From NCBI GenBank assembly GCA_016291135.1, contig JAEFAE010000024.1, positions 1 to 41,366 of the forward strand: a stretch of DNA of 41,366 nucleotides, read 5' to 3'. Under the pieces are notes generated by a model, which did no database searches, was not told the origin of the DNA, and saw only the letters and a program-made list of their open reading frames with translations. Both the position numbers and the translations under genes were made by a program. Source of the stretch: Bacteroidales bacterium. GTDB lineage: Bacteria > Bacteroidota > Bacteroidia > Bacteroidales > F082. The first letter of the stretch is position 1; the number at the start of each line of letters is the position of its first letter. Positions 25,811 through 41,366 of the stretch are shown piece by piece.

Positions 25811-26974
25811 ATGAAACGATATGATTTTGACCTGCAGATCGACCGTGCCAACACCAATTGCGTCAAGTATGACCTTCGTGATGCGGTGTTTTGCAATCCC
25901 GATGTGCTGCCGATGTGGGTGGCCGACATGGATTTCGAGACACCGGACTTCGTCCGCGAGGCGGTGATCCGCCGAGCGGAACATCCCGTCTATGGTTACC
26001 ATTTCAAGGATGCGCCCTATTTCGATGCCATCCGCGGCTGGCTCTCCCGCCGTCATCAATGGGAGGTGGAACGGGCGTGGATGTCGTTCGTGCCTGGGGT
26101 GGTCTGTGGTTTCACCATGGCGGTGATGGCTTTCACCCAGGAGGGCGACGAGGTCATCATCCAATCGCCGGTGTATCCGCCTTTTCACCATGCGGTGACC
26201 GCCCACGGTCGCAAATTGGTGTACAATACCTTGAAGGTGACCGACCAGGGCTATGTGATGGATTATGAGCTGCTGGAGCAACAGGCCAAGACCGCCAAGA
26301 TGCTGATTCTCTGCAATCCACACAACCCTGTCGGGCGTTGTTGGACCCGTGGTGAGCTGGAGCGTCTGAGCGAGATCTGTCTGCGCAACCATGTGTTGGT
26401 GCTTTCCGACGAGATCCATTGCGACCTGGTGCTTCCTGGATACAAACACACGCCGTACGCCACCTTGGGCGAGGCTGCCGCCCAACATTGTTTGGTGTTC
26501 CATGCGGCCAGCAAGACCTTCAATCTGGCAGGGTTGGCCACGTCCACGGCCATCATCCCGAATCCGGAATTGCGCGAAAGGTACGTGTTTTTTGTGGAAG
26601 CGTTGGAGGCACATCTGGGCAACATCTTCGGAAAGGTGGCGACCCAGGTGGCCATGGAACAGGGGGACGCATGGCTGGCCCAGTTGCTCGATTACGTTCA
26701 GGGCAATGTGGATTATGTGAGCGGTTTCCTGAAGCAGCACCTGCCCAAGGTGCGTTTTTTCAAACCGCAGGCGACCTATATGATGTGGCTTGATTTCAAC
26801 GGCTACGGTCTTTCGGAGGAGGCGTTGTGGCACAAGATGACGCAGGAGGCCGCATTGGGATTGAATCGGGGCAAGGATTTCGGACAGGAGGGAAGCGGGT
26901 TCTTCCGGATCAACCTGGCGTGTCCACGGGCCACCGTCGAAGACGCCATGCGGCGGCTTCAAAAGGTGTTTTGA
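25811..26974 (+). CDS. PatB/MalY-type PLP enzyme (aminotransferase fold, probable C-S beta-lyase)
   Basis: 387 residues, typical of the PatB/MalY group. Markers are LPMWVADMDFETPDFV near the N-terminus, YGYHFKDAPYFDAIRGWL, PVYPPFHHAV, LCNPHNPVGR, SDEIHCDL (Asp200 for the PLP ring nitrogen) and HAASKTFNLAGL with the PLP Lys235. Known members cleave cystathionine or cysteine conjugates to a thiol, pyruvate and ammonia. A near-consensus CATCTTTG at 25781-25788 may serve as promoter. It is followed at once by the palindrome array. Confidence 0.92.
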   Translation: MKRYDFDLQIDRANTNCVKYDLRDAVFCNPDVLPMWVADMDFETPDFVREAVIRRAEHPVYGYHFKDAPYFDAIRGWLSRRHQWEVERAWMSFVPGVVCGFTMAVMAFTQEGDEVIIQSPVYPPFHHAVTAHGRKLVYNTLKVTDQGYVMDYELLEQQAKTAKMLILCNPHNPVGRCWTRGELERLSEICLRNHVLVLSDEIHCDLVLPGYKHTPYATLGEAAAQHCLVFHAASKTFNLAGLATSTAIIPNPELRERYVFFVEALEAHLGNIFGKVATQVAMEQGDAWLAQLLDYVQGNVDYVSGFLKQHLPKVRFFKPQATYMMWLDFNGYGLSEEALWHKMTQEAALGLNRGKDFGQEGSGFFRINLACPRATVEDAMRRLQKVF

Positions 26975-26975
26975 A

Positions 26976-27218
26976 ACACCCCTACGGGGTGTGATTGAAC
27001 CCCAGAGGGGTTCGCTGTCGGTAGCCAGGGGTAAAACCCCTGGAAATGGGGAATAATGAAAAAAAATAATCAATTATCCGTTATCATGATCCCAGGGTTT
27101 CCCGTTGGTCAACCCTGGGCTATCGATAGGGCACCCCTACGGGGTGCGTTTCCGAAAATCGTTCCGATTTCCCACGGTTGACACCGTGGGCTACCGATAG
27201 GCCACCCCTACGGGGTGG
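26976..27218. repeat. REP-like cluster of palindromes between patB-like gene and ligA
   Basis: The gap holds at least seven perfect short hairpins. ACACCCC/GGGGTGT lies at 26976-26992, GAACCCC/GGGGTTC at 26997-27013, CCAGGGGT/ACCCCTGG at 27025-27043, CCCAGGGTT/AACCCTGGG at 27091-27119, GCACCCC/GGGGTGC at 27131-27147, CCCACGGT/ACCGTGGG at 27171-27190 and CCACCCC/GGGGTGG at 27202-27218. They form composite units: hairpin, linker CTA[TC]CGATAGG, then ACCCCTACGGGGT-type hairpin. Two units (27091-27147, 27171-27218) are direct. The first (26976-27043) is in inverted orientation with linker CTGTCGGTAG. This resembles REP/BIME elements mobilised by Y1 transposases. Such hairpins may also protect or end both flanking convergent transcripts. 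Confidence 0.8.
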
Positions 27219-30031
<2,813 letters not shown>

Positions 30032-30051
30032 CGTTTGTACTTTTTAATAAG

Positions 30052-30059
30052 CAAAAATA
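30052..30059 (-). promoter_or_regulatory. -7 box (TATTTTTG) of the membrane protein/ligA unit
   Basis: Minus-strand TATTTTTG, 21 bases upstream of the ATG at 30031. A weaker plus-strand TATCTTCG at 30081-30088 may serve the thioesterase gene. Confidence 0.5.
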
Positions 30060-30129
30060 CAAAGATTTGGGATAATTGCGTATCTTCGCCCACATTATTT
30101 TCGTTTTTAGGAATCTGAACCGTTTCATT

Positions 30130-34559
<4,430 letters not shown>

Positions 34560-34570
34560 ACAATTCATAA

Positions 34571-34597
34571 AAAAAGCCGCTCGAAAGCGGCTTTTTT
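34571..34597. terminator. Bidirectional terminator between GH2 and arcA
   Basis: The stem AGCCGCT / AGCGGCT with loop CGAA is flanked by an A-run on the left and a T-run on the right. It lies between two convergent genes and serves both. Confidence 0.88.
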
Positions 34598-34604
34598 ATT
34601 GTTG

Positions 34605-35855
34605 TTACCAGTCGACGGCCTGACGTTGTATCGGCATCGTCATGCAGCGGGCACCACCGCCACCACGGGAGAGCTCGTTGCCCTCGAAGGTGACCACGCA
34701 TTTCTTGTAGCTGTTGACATTGACTTTCCCGTTGACCACATCGGCGGCCTTGAGCACTTCGAAGCCAGCCTCGTTGATGGCTTGGATGGTGTGTGTGTTG
34801 CGGGCGTAGCCGAGGAACTTGCCGGGGGCGAAGCAGAAGAAGTTGGTTCCGCTGTGCCATTGTTCGCGGGCTGGGAAGAAGCTGTCGCCTCCACCGCCGC
34901 AGAAGATGGGCTCCACGGGCACGCCGAGCTTGTTGAGTGCGACCACGAGGTTGGGCTCTTCCTGGCCGACGGCCTTCTGTCCGTCGATGGTGATGTGGAA
35001 GGTCTTGTATTGGCTGCTCATGATCACCGGTTCGTAAGCCATGCAGCGGTCGACGTTCAGCATCGTAAACACCATGTCGAGGTGGATGAACGACTCCGGG
35101 GTGAGGGGCAACTCCTGGAAGATGAGGTGCTTGACACCCGGGCGGGTCTTCAGGTGCTCGACGAGGGCGTTGATGCCGTGCATGTTGGTGCGGGCACTCA
35201 TGCCGCTCAGCACGATGTCGTCGCGGACGATGTGGATGTCGCCGCCTTCCATGATACCGGGCTCCGTGGCGCTGTATTTCATGGCAGGATTGATGACTTC
35301 GCCGTCGAAGAGGGGATGGCATTTGTAGATGGTCTCCAGAATCATGGTCTCACGGGCCCGTACCTTGGTGGCCATATTGCTGATCATCAAGTTGTTGAAC
35401 ATGGTGAACGAGGCGTCTCTCATGAAGAAGAGGTTGGGCAGGGGCAACAGGGAGAAGTAGTTGCCGTCGACCAGCTTGATGTCGTTCAGGTGAACGCCTT
35501 CGATGAGGGATTTGGAGAGGGTGGCTGCATCCATCTCTTTCAGGTAATCCGAAAGATAGGCGACGTTTTCTGCCTTGCAGATGCGGTCGACGAGGTTGTT
35601 CTTGACGCTCTCGTTATGAAGGATGTCGGTCAACAGGTCGCTGATTTCGTGGACCTTGGCCACTTTTTGGAGGACTCCCTTGAAATATTTGTGTTCTTGT
35701 TGTGCGACTTGCAGGTTGAGGATGTCGCTGTATAGGTAATCATGGGCCGTTTCTGGAGTCATGTGCTCCAGCTCGGGTCCCGGGGTGTGTACCAATACGT
35801 GTTCCAACTTGCCGATTTCGGAGTTGACACATACGGTTACTCGGTCTGAATCCAT
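34605..35855 (-). CDS. arcA: Arginine deiminase
   Basis: 416 residues from the ATG at 35855, chosen because MDSDRVTVCVNSEIGKLEHV is the true N-terminus and a TACCTTTG box is just upstream. Catalytic features are PNLFFMRDAS, GIMEGGDIHI, the His of FIHLDMVFTML, and the nucleophile Cys404 in RGGGGARCMTMP. The enzyme turns arginine into citrulline and ammonia, the first step of the arginine deiminase pathway. arcB and arcC are not in the window. Length and motifs fit ArcA and not agmatine deiminase or dimethylargininase. Confidence 0.96.
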   Translation of the reverse strand: MDSDRVTVCVNSEIGKLEHVLVHTPGPELEHMTPETAHDYLYSDILNLQVAQQEHKYFKGVLQKVAKVHEISDLLTDILHNESVKNNLVDRICKAENVAYLSDYLKEMDAATLSKSLIEGVHLNDIKLVDGNYFSLLPLPNLFFMRDASFTMFNNLMISNMATKVRARETMILETIYKCHPLFDGEVINPAMKYSATEPGIMEGGDIHIVRDDIVLSGMSARTNMHGINALVEHLKTRPGVKHLIFQELPLTPESFIHLDMVFTMLNVDRCMAYEPVIMSSQYKTFHITIDGQKAVGQEEPNLVVALNKLGVPVEPIFCGGGGDSFFPAREQWHSGTNFFCFAPGKFLGYARNTHTIQAINEAGFEVLKAADVVNGKVNVNSYKKCVVTFEGNELSRGGGGARCMTMPIQRQAVDW

Positions 35856-35880
35856 AAAGAATATTTTAGAAATTTGGCTG

Positions 35881-35888
35881 CAAAGGTA
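35881..35888 (-). promoter_or_regulatory. arcA: -7 box (TACCTTTG) of arcA
   Basis: Minus-strand TACCTTTG, 26 bases upstream of the arcA ATG. Confidence 0.6.
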
Positions 35889-35907
35889 CGAATTTTTTTG
35901 AATCGGG

Positions 35908-36429
35908 TCAATACAATTCCAGAAATTCGTAGCTATTGCCCATGGCATTGAGGAACTTGATGAAGTCCTCGTTTTTGATGACGATGGTCGCCGTGTTGTC
36001 GTTCGGATGGAAACTGAGCCGCTCGGCGTTGCGCAGGTTTTGGTCGATAAACACATGCACGTGATGCTCCGTGTCGTTGATCAGTCCGAAGGGCGAGACG
36101 CTGCCCGGTTGCAGGCCGAGATACTTCTCCATGCGGGCCTCGGAGGCGAAGGTGAGCTTGCCTTGGTGCAGGCGGTGCTCCAGGTCGTGGATGTCCATCT
36201 GATGCATGCATTCGAACAGCACCAGATAATGCTTGTTGCCTTTGTGGTTGCGGAAAAACAGGTTCTTGCAATGGGTCGAGTCGAACGCCTTCCAGTAGCG
36301 GATGGCCTCCTCGATGGTGGGGATGGGCGGATGGAAATGGATGTCGAATTCGATGCCGAGGCCTTTCAGGGTGTCAACGACTTTCTGTTGACGTTCGCTC
36401 ATTTCGTGGTTGATTTCGGTAGATTTCAT
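35908..36429 (-). CDS. Prolyl-tRNA editing protein, YbaK/ProX domain
   Basis: 173 residues. The YbaK/EbsC-like fold is visible as VVDTLKGLGIEFDIHFHPPIPTIEEA, AFDSTHCKNLFFRNHKGNKHYLVLF, FASEARMEKYLGLQPGSVSPFGLIND and HVHVFIDQNLRNAERLSFHPNDN. The SVSPFGLIND stretch is typical of ProX, a free-standing deacylase that clears alanyl-tRNA(Pro). It is cytoplasmic. It lies 21 bases downstream of uvrA and 52 upstream of arcA on the same strand; arcA has its own promoter box. Confidence 0.93.
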   Translation of the reverse strand: MKSTEINHEMSERQQKVVDTLKGLGIEFDIHFHPPIPTIEEAIRYWKAFDSTHCKNLFFRNHKGNKHYLVLFECMHQMDIHDLEHRLHQGKLTFASEARMEKYLGLQPGSVSPFGLINDTEHHVHVFIDQNLRNAERLSFHPNDNTATIVIKNEDFIKFLNAMGNSYEFLELY

Positions 36430-36450
36430 ATCGTTGTAGGAATGCTGAAT

Positions 36451-39258
<2,808 letters not shown>

Positions 39259-39282
39259 CTTCGGTTTCTTGAAAAAATTGCA

Positions 39283-39290
39283 CAAAATTA
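39283..39290 (-). promoter_or_regulatory. uvrA: -7 box (TAATTTTG), probable uvrA promoter
   Basis: Minus-strand TAATTTTG, 24 bases upstream of the chosen TTG start at 39258. It supports a start inside the open frame rather than at its upstream ATG. Confidence 0.45.
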
Positions 39291-39301
39291 CATTAAAAAA
39301 C

Positions 39302-39331
39302 TTGACTAATTGAAAAAACTCCCTATCTTTG
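39302..39331 (+). promoter_or_regulatory. Full Bacteroidota promoter of the 39468 sigma-factor gene
   Basis: TTG at 39302-39304, a 19-base spacer, then TATCTTTG at 39324-39331. This matches the TTTG-N19/20-TAnnTTTG arrangement. The transcript would have a leader of about 130 bases with an AGGAGG at 39395-39400, a 10-base palindrome CTATCGATAG (39405-39414) and a small hairpin (39435-39448). Confidence 0.7.
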
Positions 39332-39467
39332 CATAAAATTTGATGCAAAAAATCAATTCGACAACACAACAATTCATTCATCAATCATCTAATAGGAGGA
39401 CCGTCTATCGATAGCTATTTACCCTGATTAACACGCACTTAAGAGTGCCTTTAAAGATTAGGGCCGT

Positions 39468-40055
39468 ATGTCCGAAATAAGAAAAAGTGATTATGAGCTG
39501 ATAGAGAGCTACAGAAAAGGTTGTCTATCAGATTTTGAATTGTTGGTAAGCCGCTACCAGGAACAAATATATAACTATGTCTTCTCGCTGGTTCGTGACC
39601 GCCAGTTGACCGATGATATCTTCCAGGATACGTTTGTGAAGATTATCCGGACACTGAAAGCCGGCCTGTACAAGGACGAAGGCAAGTTCATCCAGTTTGC
39701 CATGCGGATTGCCCACAACCTCATTATCGACCATTTCCGCAAGGAGAACCGTATTCCGGTGGTGGAGTCGTCCTCCGAGGACTACAACTACCTCGACAAC
39801 GCTCCCATCACCGATCCATCGGTGGAGCAGGGCATGATTGTCGACCAGATCCACACCGATCTTCGCAAGATGATCGACCGGCTACCTATGGAGCAGAAAG
39901 AGGTGCTCCGCATGCGCATTTACGACGACATGAGCTTCAAGGAGATCGCCGACATCACCAATGTCAGCATCAACACGGCCTTGGGACGGATGCGCTATGC
40001 CCTGATCAACCTGCGTAAGATGGCCGAGGTCAACAAAATGTGCCTGACCTATTGA
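39468..40055 (+). CDS. RNA polymerase sigma factor, sigma-70/ECF family
   Basis: 195 residues. Region 2 is FELLVSRYQEQIYNYVFSLVRDRQLTDDIFQDTFVKIIRTL, with FIQFAMRIAHNLIIDHFRKE after it. Region 4 is IDRLPMEQKEVLRMRIYDDMSFKEIADITNVSINTALGRMRYALINLRK. Small sigma factors of this type are widespread in Bacteroidota. No anti-sigma membrane protein follows; instead a 64-residue soluble protein is encoded 85 bases downstream. The leader is about 130 bases. Confidence 0.93.
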   Translation: MSEIRKSDYELIESYRKGCLSDFELLVSRYQEQIYNYVFSLVRDRQLTDDIFQDTFVKIIRTLKAGLYKDEGKFIQFAMRIAHNLIIDHFRKENRIPVVESSSEDYNYLDNAPITDPSVEQGMIVDQIHTDLRKMIDRLPMEQKEVLRMRIYDDMSFKEIADITNVSINTALGRMRYALINLRKMAEVNKMCLTY

Positions 40056-40140
40056 ATTAATGCAAAAAAATCGCTTCCTGATATAATAATCGTTTCGTAG
40101 CTCCGTTTAGTAGGTGTATGTTAAATGAAACAAATCGCCT

Positions 40141-40335
40141 ATGATAGGGAATGCTACTCTGAATTACAGCGAACCGATTCTCGATGAAACCTTTACGGAC
40201 CAAATCAAGGACGCCTTTGCGGCGGACAAGCGCATGCCGGGCAAATCGGTGCTGAGTTTTATCATGGGTTTCGCAGCGGCTTTCGAATCCTTGGAAAGCG
40301 GAATGCTCGGAACGATGGGTGTGATAAACAACTAA
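40141..40335 (+). CDS. Small soluble protein downstream of the sigma factor
   Basis: 64 residues, acidic N-terminal half (LNYSEPILDETFTDQIKDAFAADKRMPG) and a hydrophobic segment SVLSFIMGFAAAFESLESG. Similar short proteins follow this sigma-factor type in other Bacteroidales, as far as I recall, so I consider it real. It starts with an ATG and ends just before a strong terminator, supporting a two-gene transcript with the sigma factor. Function unknown; regulation of the sigma factor is a guess from position. Confidence 0.65.
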   Translation: MIGNATLNYSEPILDETFTDQIKDAFAADKRMPGKSVLSFIMGFAAAFESLESGMLGTMGVINN

Positions 40336-40370
40336 ACGGGTCGAACGACCTACATTGTCGAACAACTAAC

Positions 40371-40400
40371 AAAGACGTGGACATCCCACGTCTTTTTTTT
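40371..40400 (+). terminator. Terminator after the sigma factor/small protein unit
   Basis: The perfect stem AAAGACGTGG / CCACGTCTTT with a 5-base loop is followed by a run of eight T. Strong rho-independent form. Confidence 0.92.
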
Positions 40401-40469
40401 GTTTCCCTCCTTCTTTTTTTATAAAAGGTTCCCGTTATTATTAATAAAAAAATAAATATGGTGTTTCGC

Positions 40470-40500
40470 TTGGTTTCACCAAGTAAAACCCTTACCTTTG
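40470..40500 (+). promoter_or_regulatory. Promoter of atoD-kal operon, with palindrome in the spacer
   Basis: TTG at 40470-40472, a 20-base spacer and TACCTTTG at 40493-40500 form a near-consensus promoter. A palindrome CTTGG-TTTCA-CCAAG (40469-40483) covers the -33 element and could be an operator. The leader to the ATG at 40559 is about 50 bases. Confidence 0.7.
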
Positions 40501-40558
40501 CAGACCTAATTTTAGCAATTATCAACAAATTCTAAACATAACAAAATCCTAACAAAGT

Positions 40559-41209
40559 ATGAACAAGCAGATTACATTAGAGCAAGCCGTTGAGAAGGTT
40601 CACGACGGCATGACGATCATGATCGGCGGATTCCTCGGAGTCGGTAGCCCAGTTCAAATTATTGACGCTCTCGTTGCCAAAGGCGTGAAAGATCTTACCA
40701 TCATCGCCAACGACACGGCCTACGACGAAGTGGCCCACGGCAAGCTGGTGACCAACCACCAGGTGAAGAAAGCCATCGTTTCGCACACGGGTACCAACAA
40801 ACAGACCGCCCTCCAGAAGAACGAAGGCACCCTCATCGTTGAATACGTCCCCCAAGGCACCCTCGCCGAGCGCATTCGCGCCTACGGTGCAGGTCTCGGT
40901 GGCGTGCTGACCCCCACGGGTATGGGCACCATCATGGCTGACGGCAAACAAGTGGTGAACGTCGATGGCAAGGACTACCTCCTTGAGAAGCCCCTGAAGG
41001 CAGACATCGCCTTCCTCCGCGCCAACATCGTCGATGAATTCGGCAACATGGTGTTCCTTGGCACCACCAACAACTTCAACCCGCTGATGGCTACCGCCGC
41101 CGACTACGTCGTCGTCGAAGCCGAGAAGCTGGTCCCGATGGGTGAGATCAAGCCTGAATGCGTGCATGCCTCTGGCATCTATGTCGATGGCATCTATGTG
41201 GAAAAATAA
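40559..41209 (+). CDS. atoD: CoA transferase subunit A (butyrate/acetoacetate type)
   Basis: 216 residues, the usual size for the alpha subunit of 3-oxoacid CoA transferases. Markers are HDGMTIMIGGFLGVGSPVQIIDAL, LTIIANDTAY, the oxyanion-region GAGLGGVLTPTGMGT, and DIAFLRANIVDEFGNMVF. With subunit B (not in the window) it moves CoA between acetoacetate or butyrate and acetate. The next gene, kal, shows that this copy belongs to a lysine-fermentation operon, where it would act on acetoacetyl-CoA or butyryl-CoA. The active-site Glu lies in subunit B. Confidence 0.94.
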   Translation: MNKQITLEQAVEKVHDGMTIMIGGFLGVGSPVQIIDALVAKGVKDLTIIANDTAYDEVAHGKLVTNHQVKKAIVSHTGTNKQTALQKNEGTLIVEYVPQGTLAERIRAYGAGLGGVLTPTGMGTIMADGKQVVNVDGKDYLLEKPLKADIAFLRANIVDEFGNMVFLGTTNNFNPLMATAADYVVVEAEKLVPMGEIKPECVHASGIYVDGIYVEK

Positions 41210-41239
41210 CTGAATCACGGAACAATAGAACAACTGACT

Positions 41240-41366
41240 ATGGAATACAGAACAAAGATCAGACTGCGCATGAGCGCAAAGGATGCCCACTACGGTGGCA
41301 ATTTGGTTGACGGCGCCCACATGGTTCACCTCTTTGGTGACGTGGCTACCGAACTCTTGATTATGC
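41240..41366 (+). CDS. kal: 3-aminobutyryl-CoA ammonia lyase, N-terminal part
   Basis: The ATG at 41240 lies 30 bases after atoD and the frame stays open to the window end (42 residues seen). The visible part has [32 protein letters not shown], which matches from memory the small hot-dog enzyme Kal (about 130 residues). Kal removes ammonia from L-3-aminobutyryl-CoA to give crotonyl-CoA in lysine fermentation. Gene order atoD-kal is seen in other Bacteroidales such as Porphyromonas. The gene is cut by the window edge. Confidence 0.85.
   Translation, partial: MEYRTKIRLRMSAKDAHYGGNLVDGAHMVHLFGDVATELLIM

Noticed and set aside
25754..27073. Minus-strand open frame of 439 codons opposite the PatB-like gene
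   Set aside because: Antisense shadow that also runs through the palindrome array; no recognisable domain.
26976..27218. CRISPR array
   Set aside because: The repeats are palindromes of differing sequence without equal-length unique spacers, and there are no cas genes.

Overview
The window looks like a chromosomal segment of an uncultured or unnamed member of the Bacteroidota, most likely order Bacteroidales. The reasons are: many copies of the Bacteroidota -7 promoter element TAnnTTTG (often TAccTTTG or TAtcTTTG, with a TTG about 19-20 bases upstream in the clearest cases); almost no Shine-Dalgarno-driven starts; abundant lipoproteins; a protein with a type IX secretion (T9SS) sorting domain; a SusB-like GH97 enzyme; a large GH2 enzyme; and a radical SAM enzyme of the Bacteroidetes rSAM/lipoprotein type. 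Genus cannot be decided from the sequence. T9SS plus lysine-fermentation genes (atoD-kal), arginine deiminase and exported peptidases suggest an anaerobe that uses both amino acids and glycans.

Layout. 1-319: start of an M13 metallopeptidase lipoprotein running off the left edge. 402-1938: a small membrane protein and a LytTR regulator. 2042-7703: an enzyme island with a divergent AraC regulator (5614-6507). On its left is a four-gene minus-strand operon (cyclophilin-like lipoprotein, alpha/beta hydrolase lipoprotein, hexapeptide acetyltransferase, carboxymuconolactone-decarboxylase/cupin lipoprotein). On its right are an exported amidohydrolase/ABM chimera and a flavin reductase. 7932-10783: an operon of ECF sigma factor, putative anti-sigma factor with a periplasmic Cys pair, lipoprotein and T9SS-exported CGQC thioredoxin-like protein. 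10891-14075: PhzF-like protein and GH97. 14144-18819: lipoprotein, pseudouridine-5'-phosphate glycosidase, C69 dipeptidase and an SDR.

18814-24189 holds the most unusual unit: a compact minus-strand operon of a coiled-coil lipoprotein with three YGPP/YGSP motifs, a radical SAM/SPASM enzyme, guanine deaminase, pseudouridine kinase and a TonB-dependent outer-membrane protein. The first four genes overlap or abut. A second lipoprotein is transcribed divergently from it. psuG (15221-16129) lies nearby, so the pseudouridine catabolic pair is present but split.

25219-29357: tRNA-Arg(TCT), an RRM RNA-binding protein, a PatB/MalY-type PLP enzyme, a cluster of REP-like palindromes, and ligA. 29354-34559: membrane protein, thioesterase and a 1322-residue GH2 beta-galactosidase-like protein with three AT-rich patches. 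34605-39258: arginine deiminase, prolyl-tRNA editing protein and UvrA (no suitable ATG start). 39468-40335: a second sigma factor with a small downstream protein. 40559-41366: atoD and the start of kal, the left end of a probable lysine-fermentation operon.

No gene-free stretch exceeds about 250 bases. The longest are 26975-27218 (palindrome array), 7704-7931 (promoter and terminator) and 40336-40558 (terminator and promoter).
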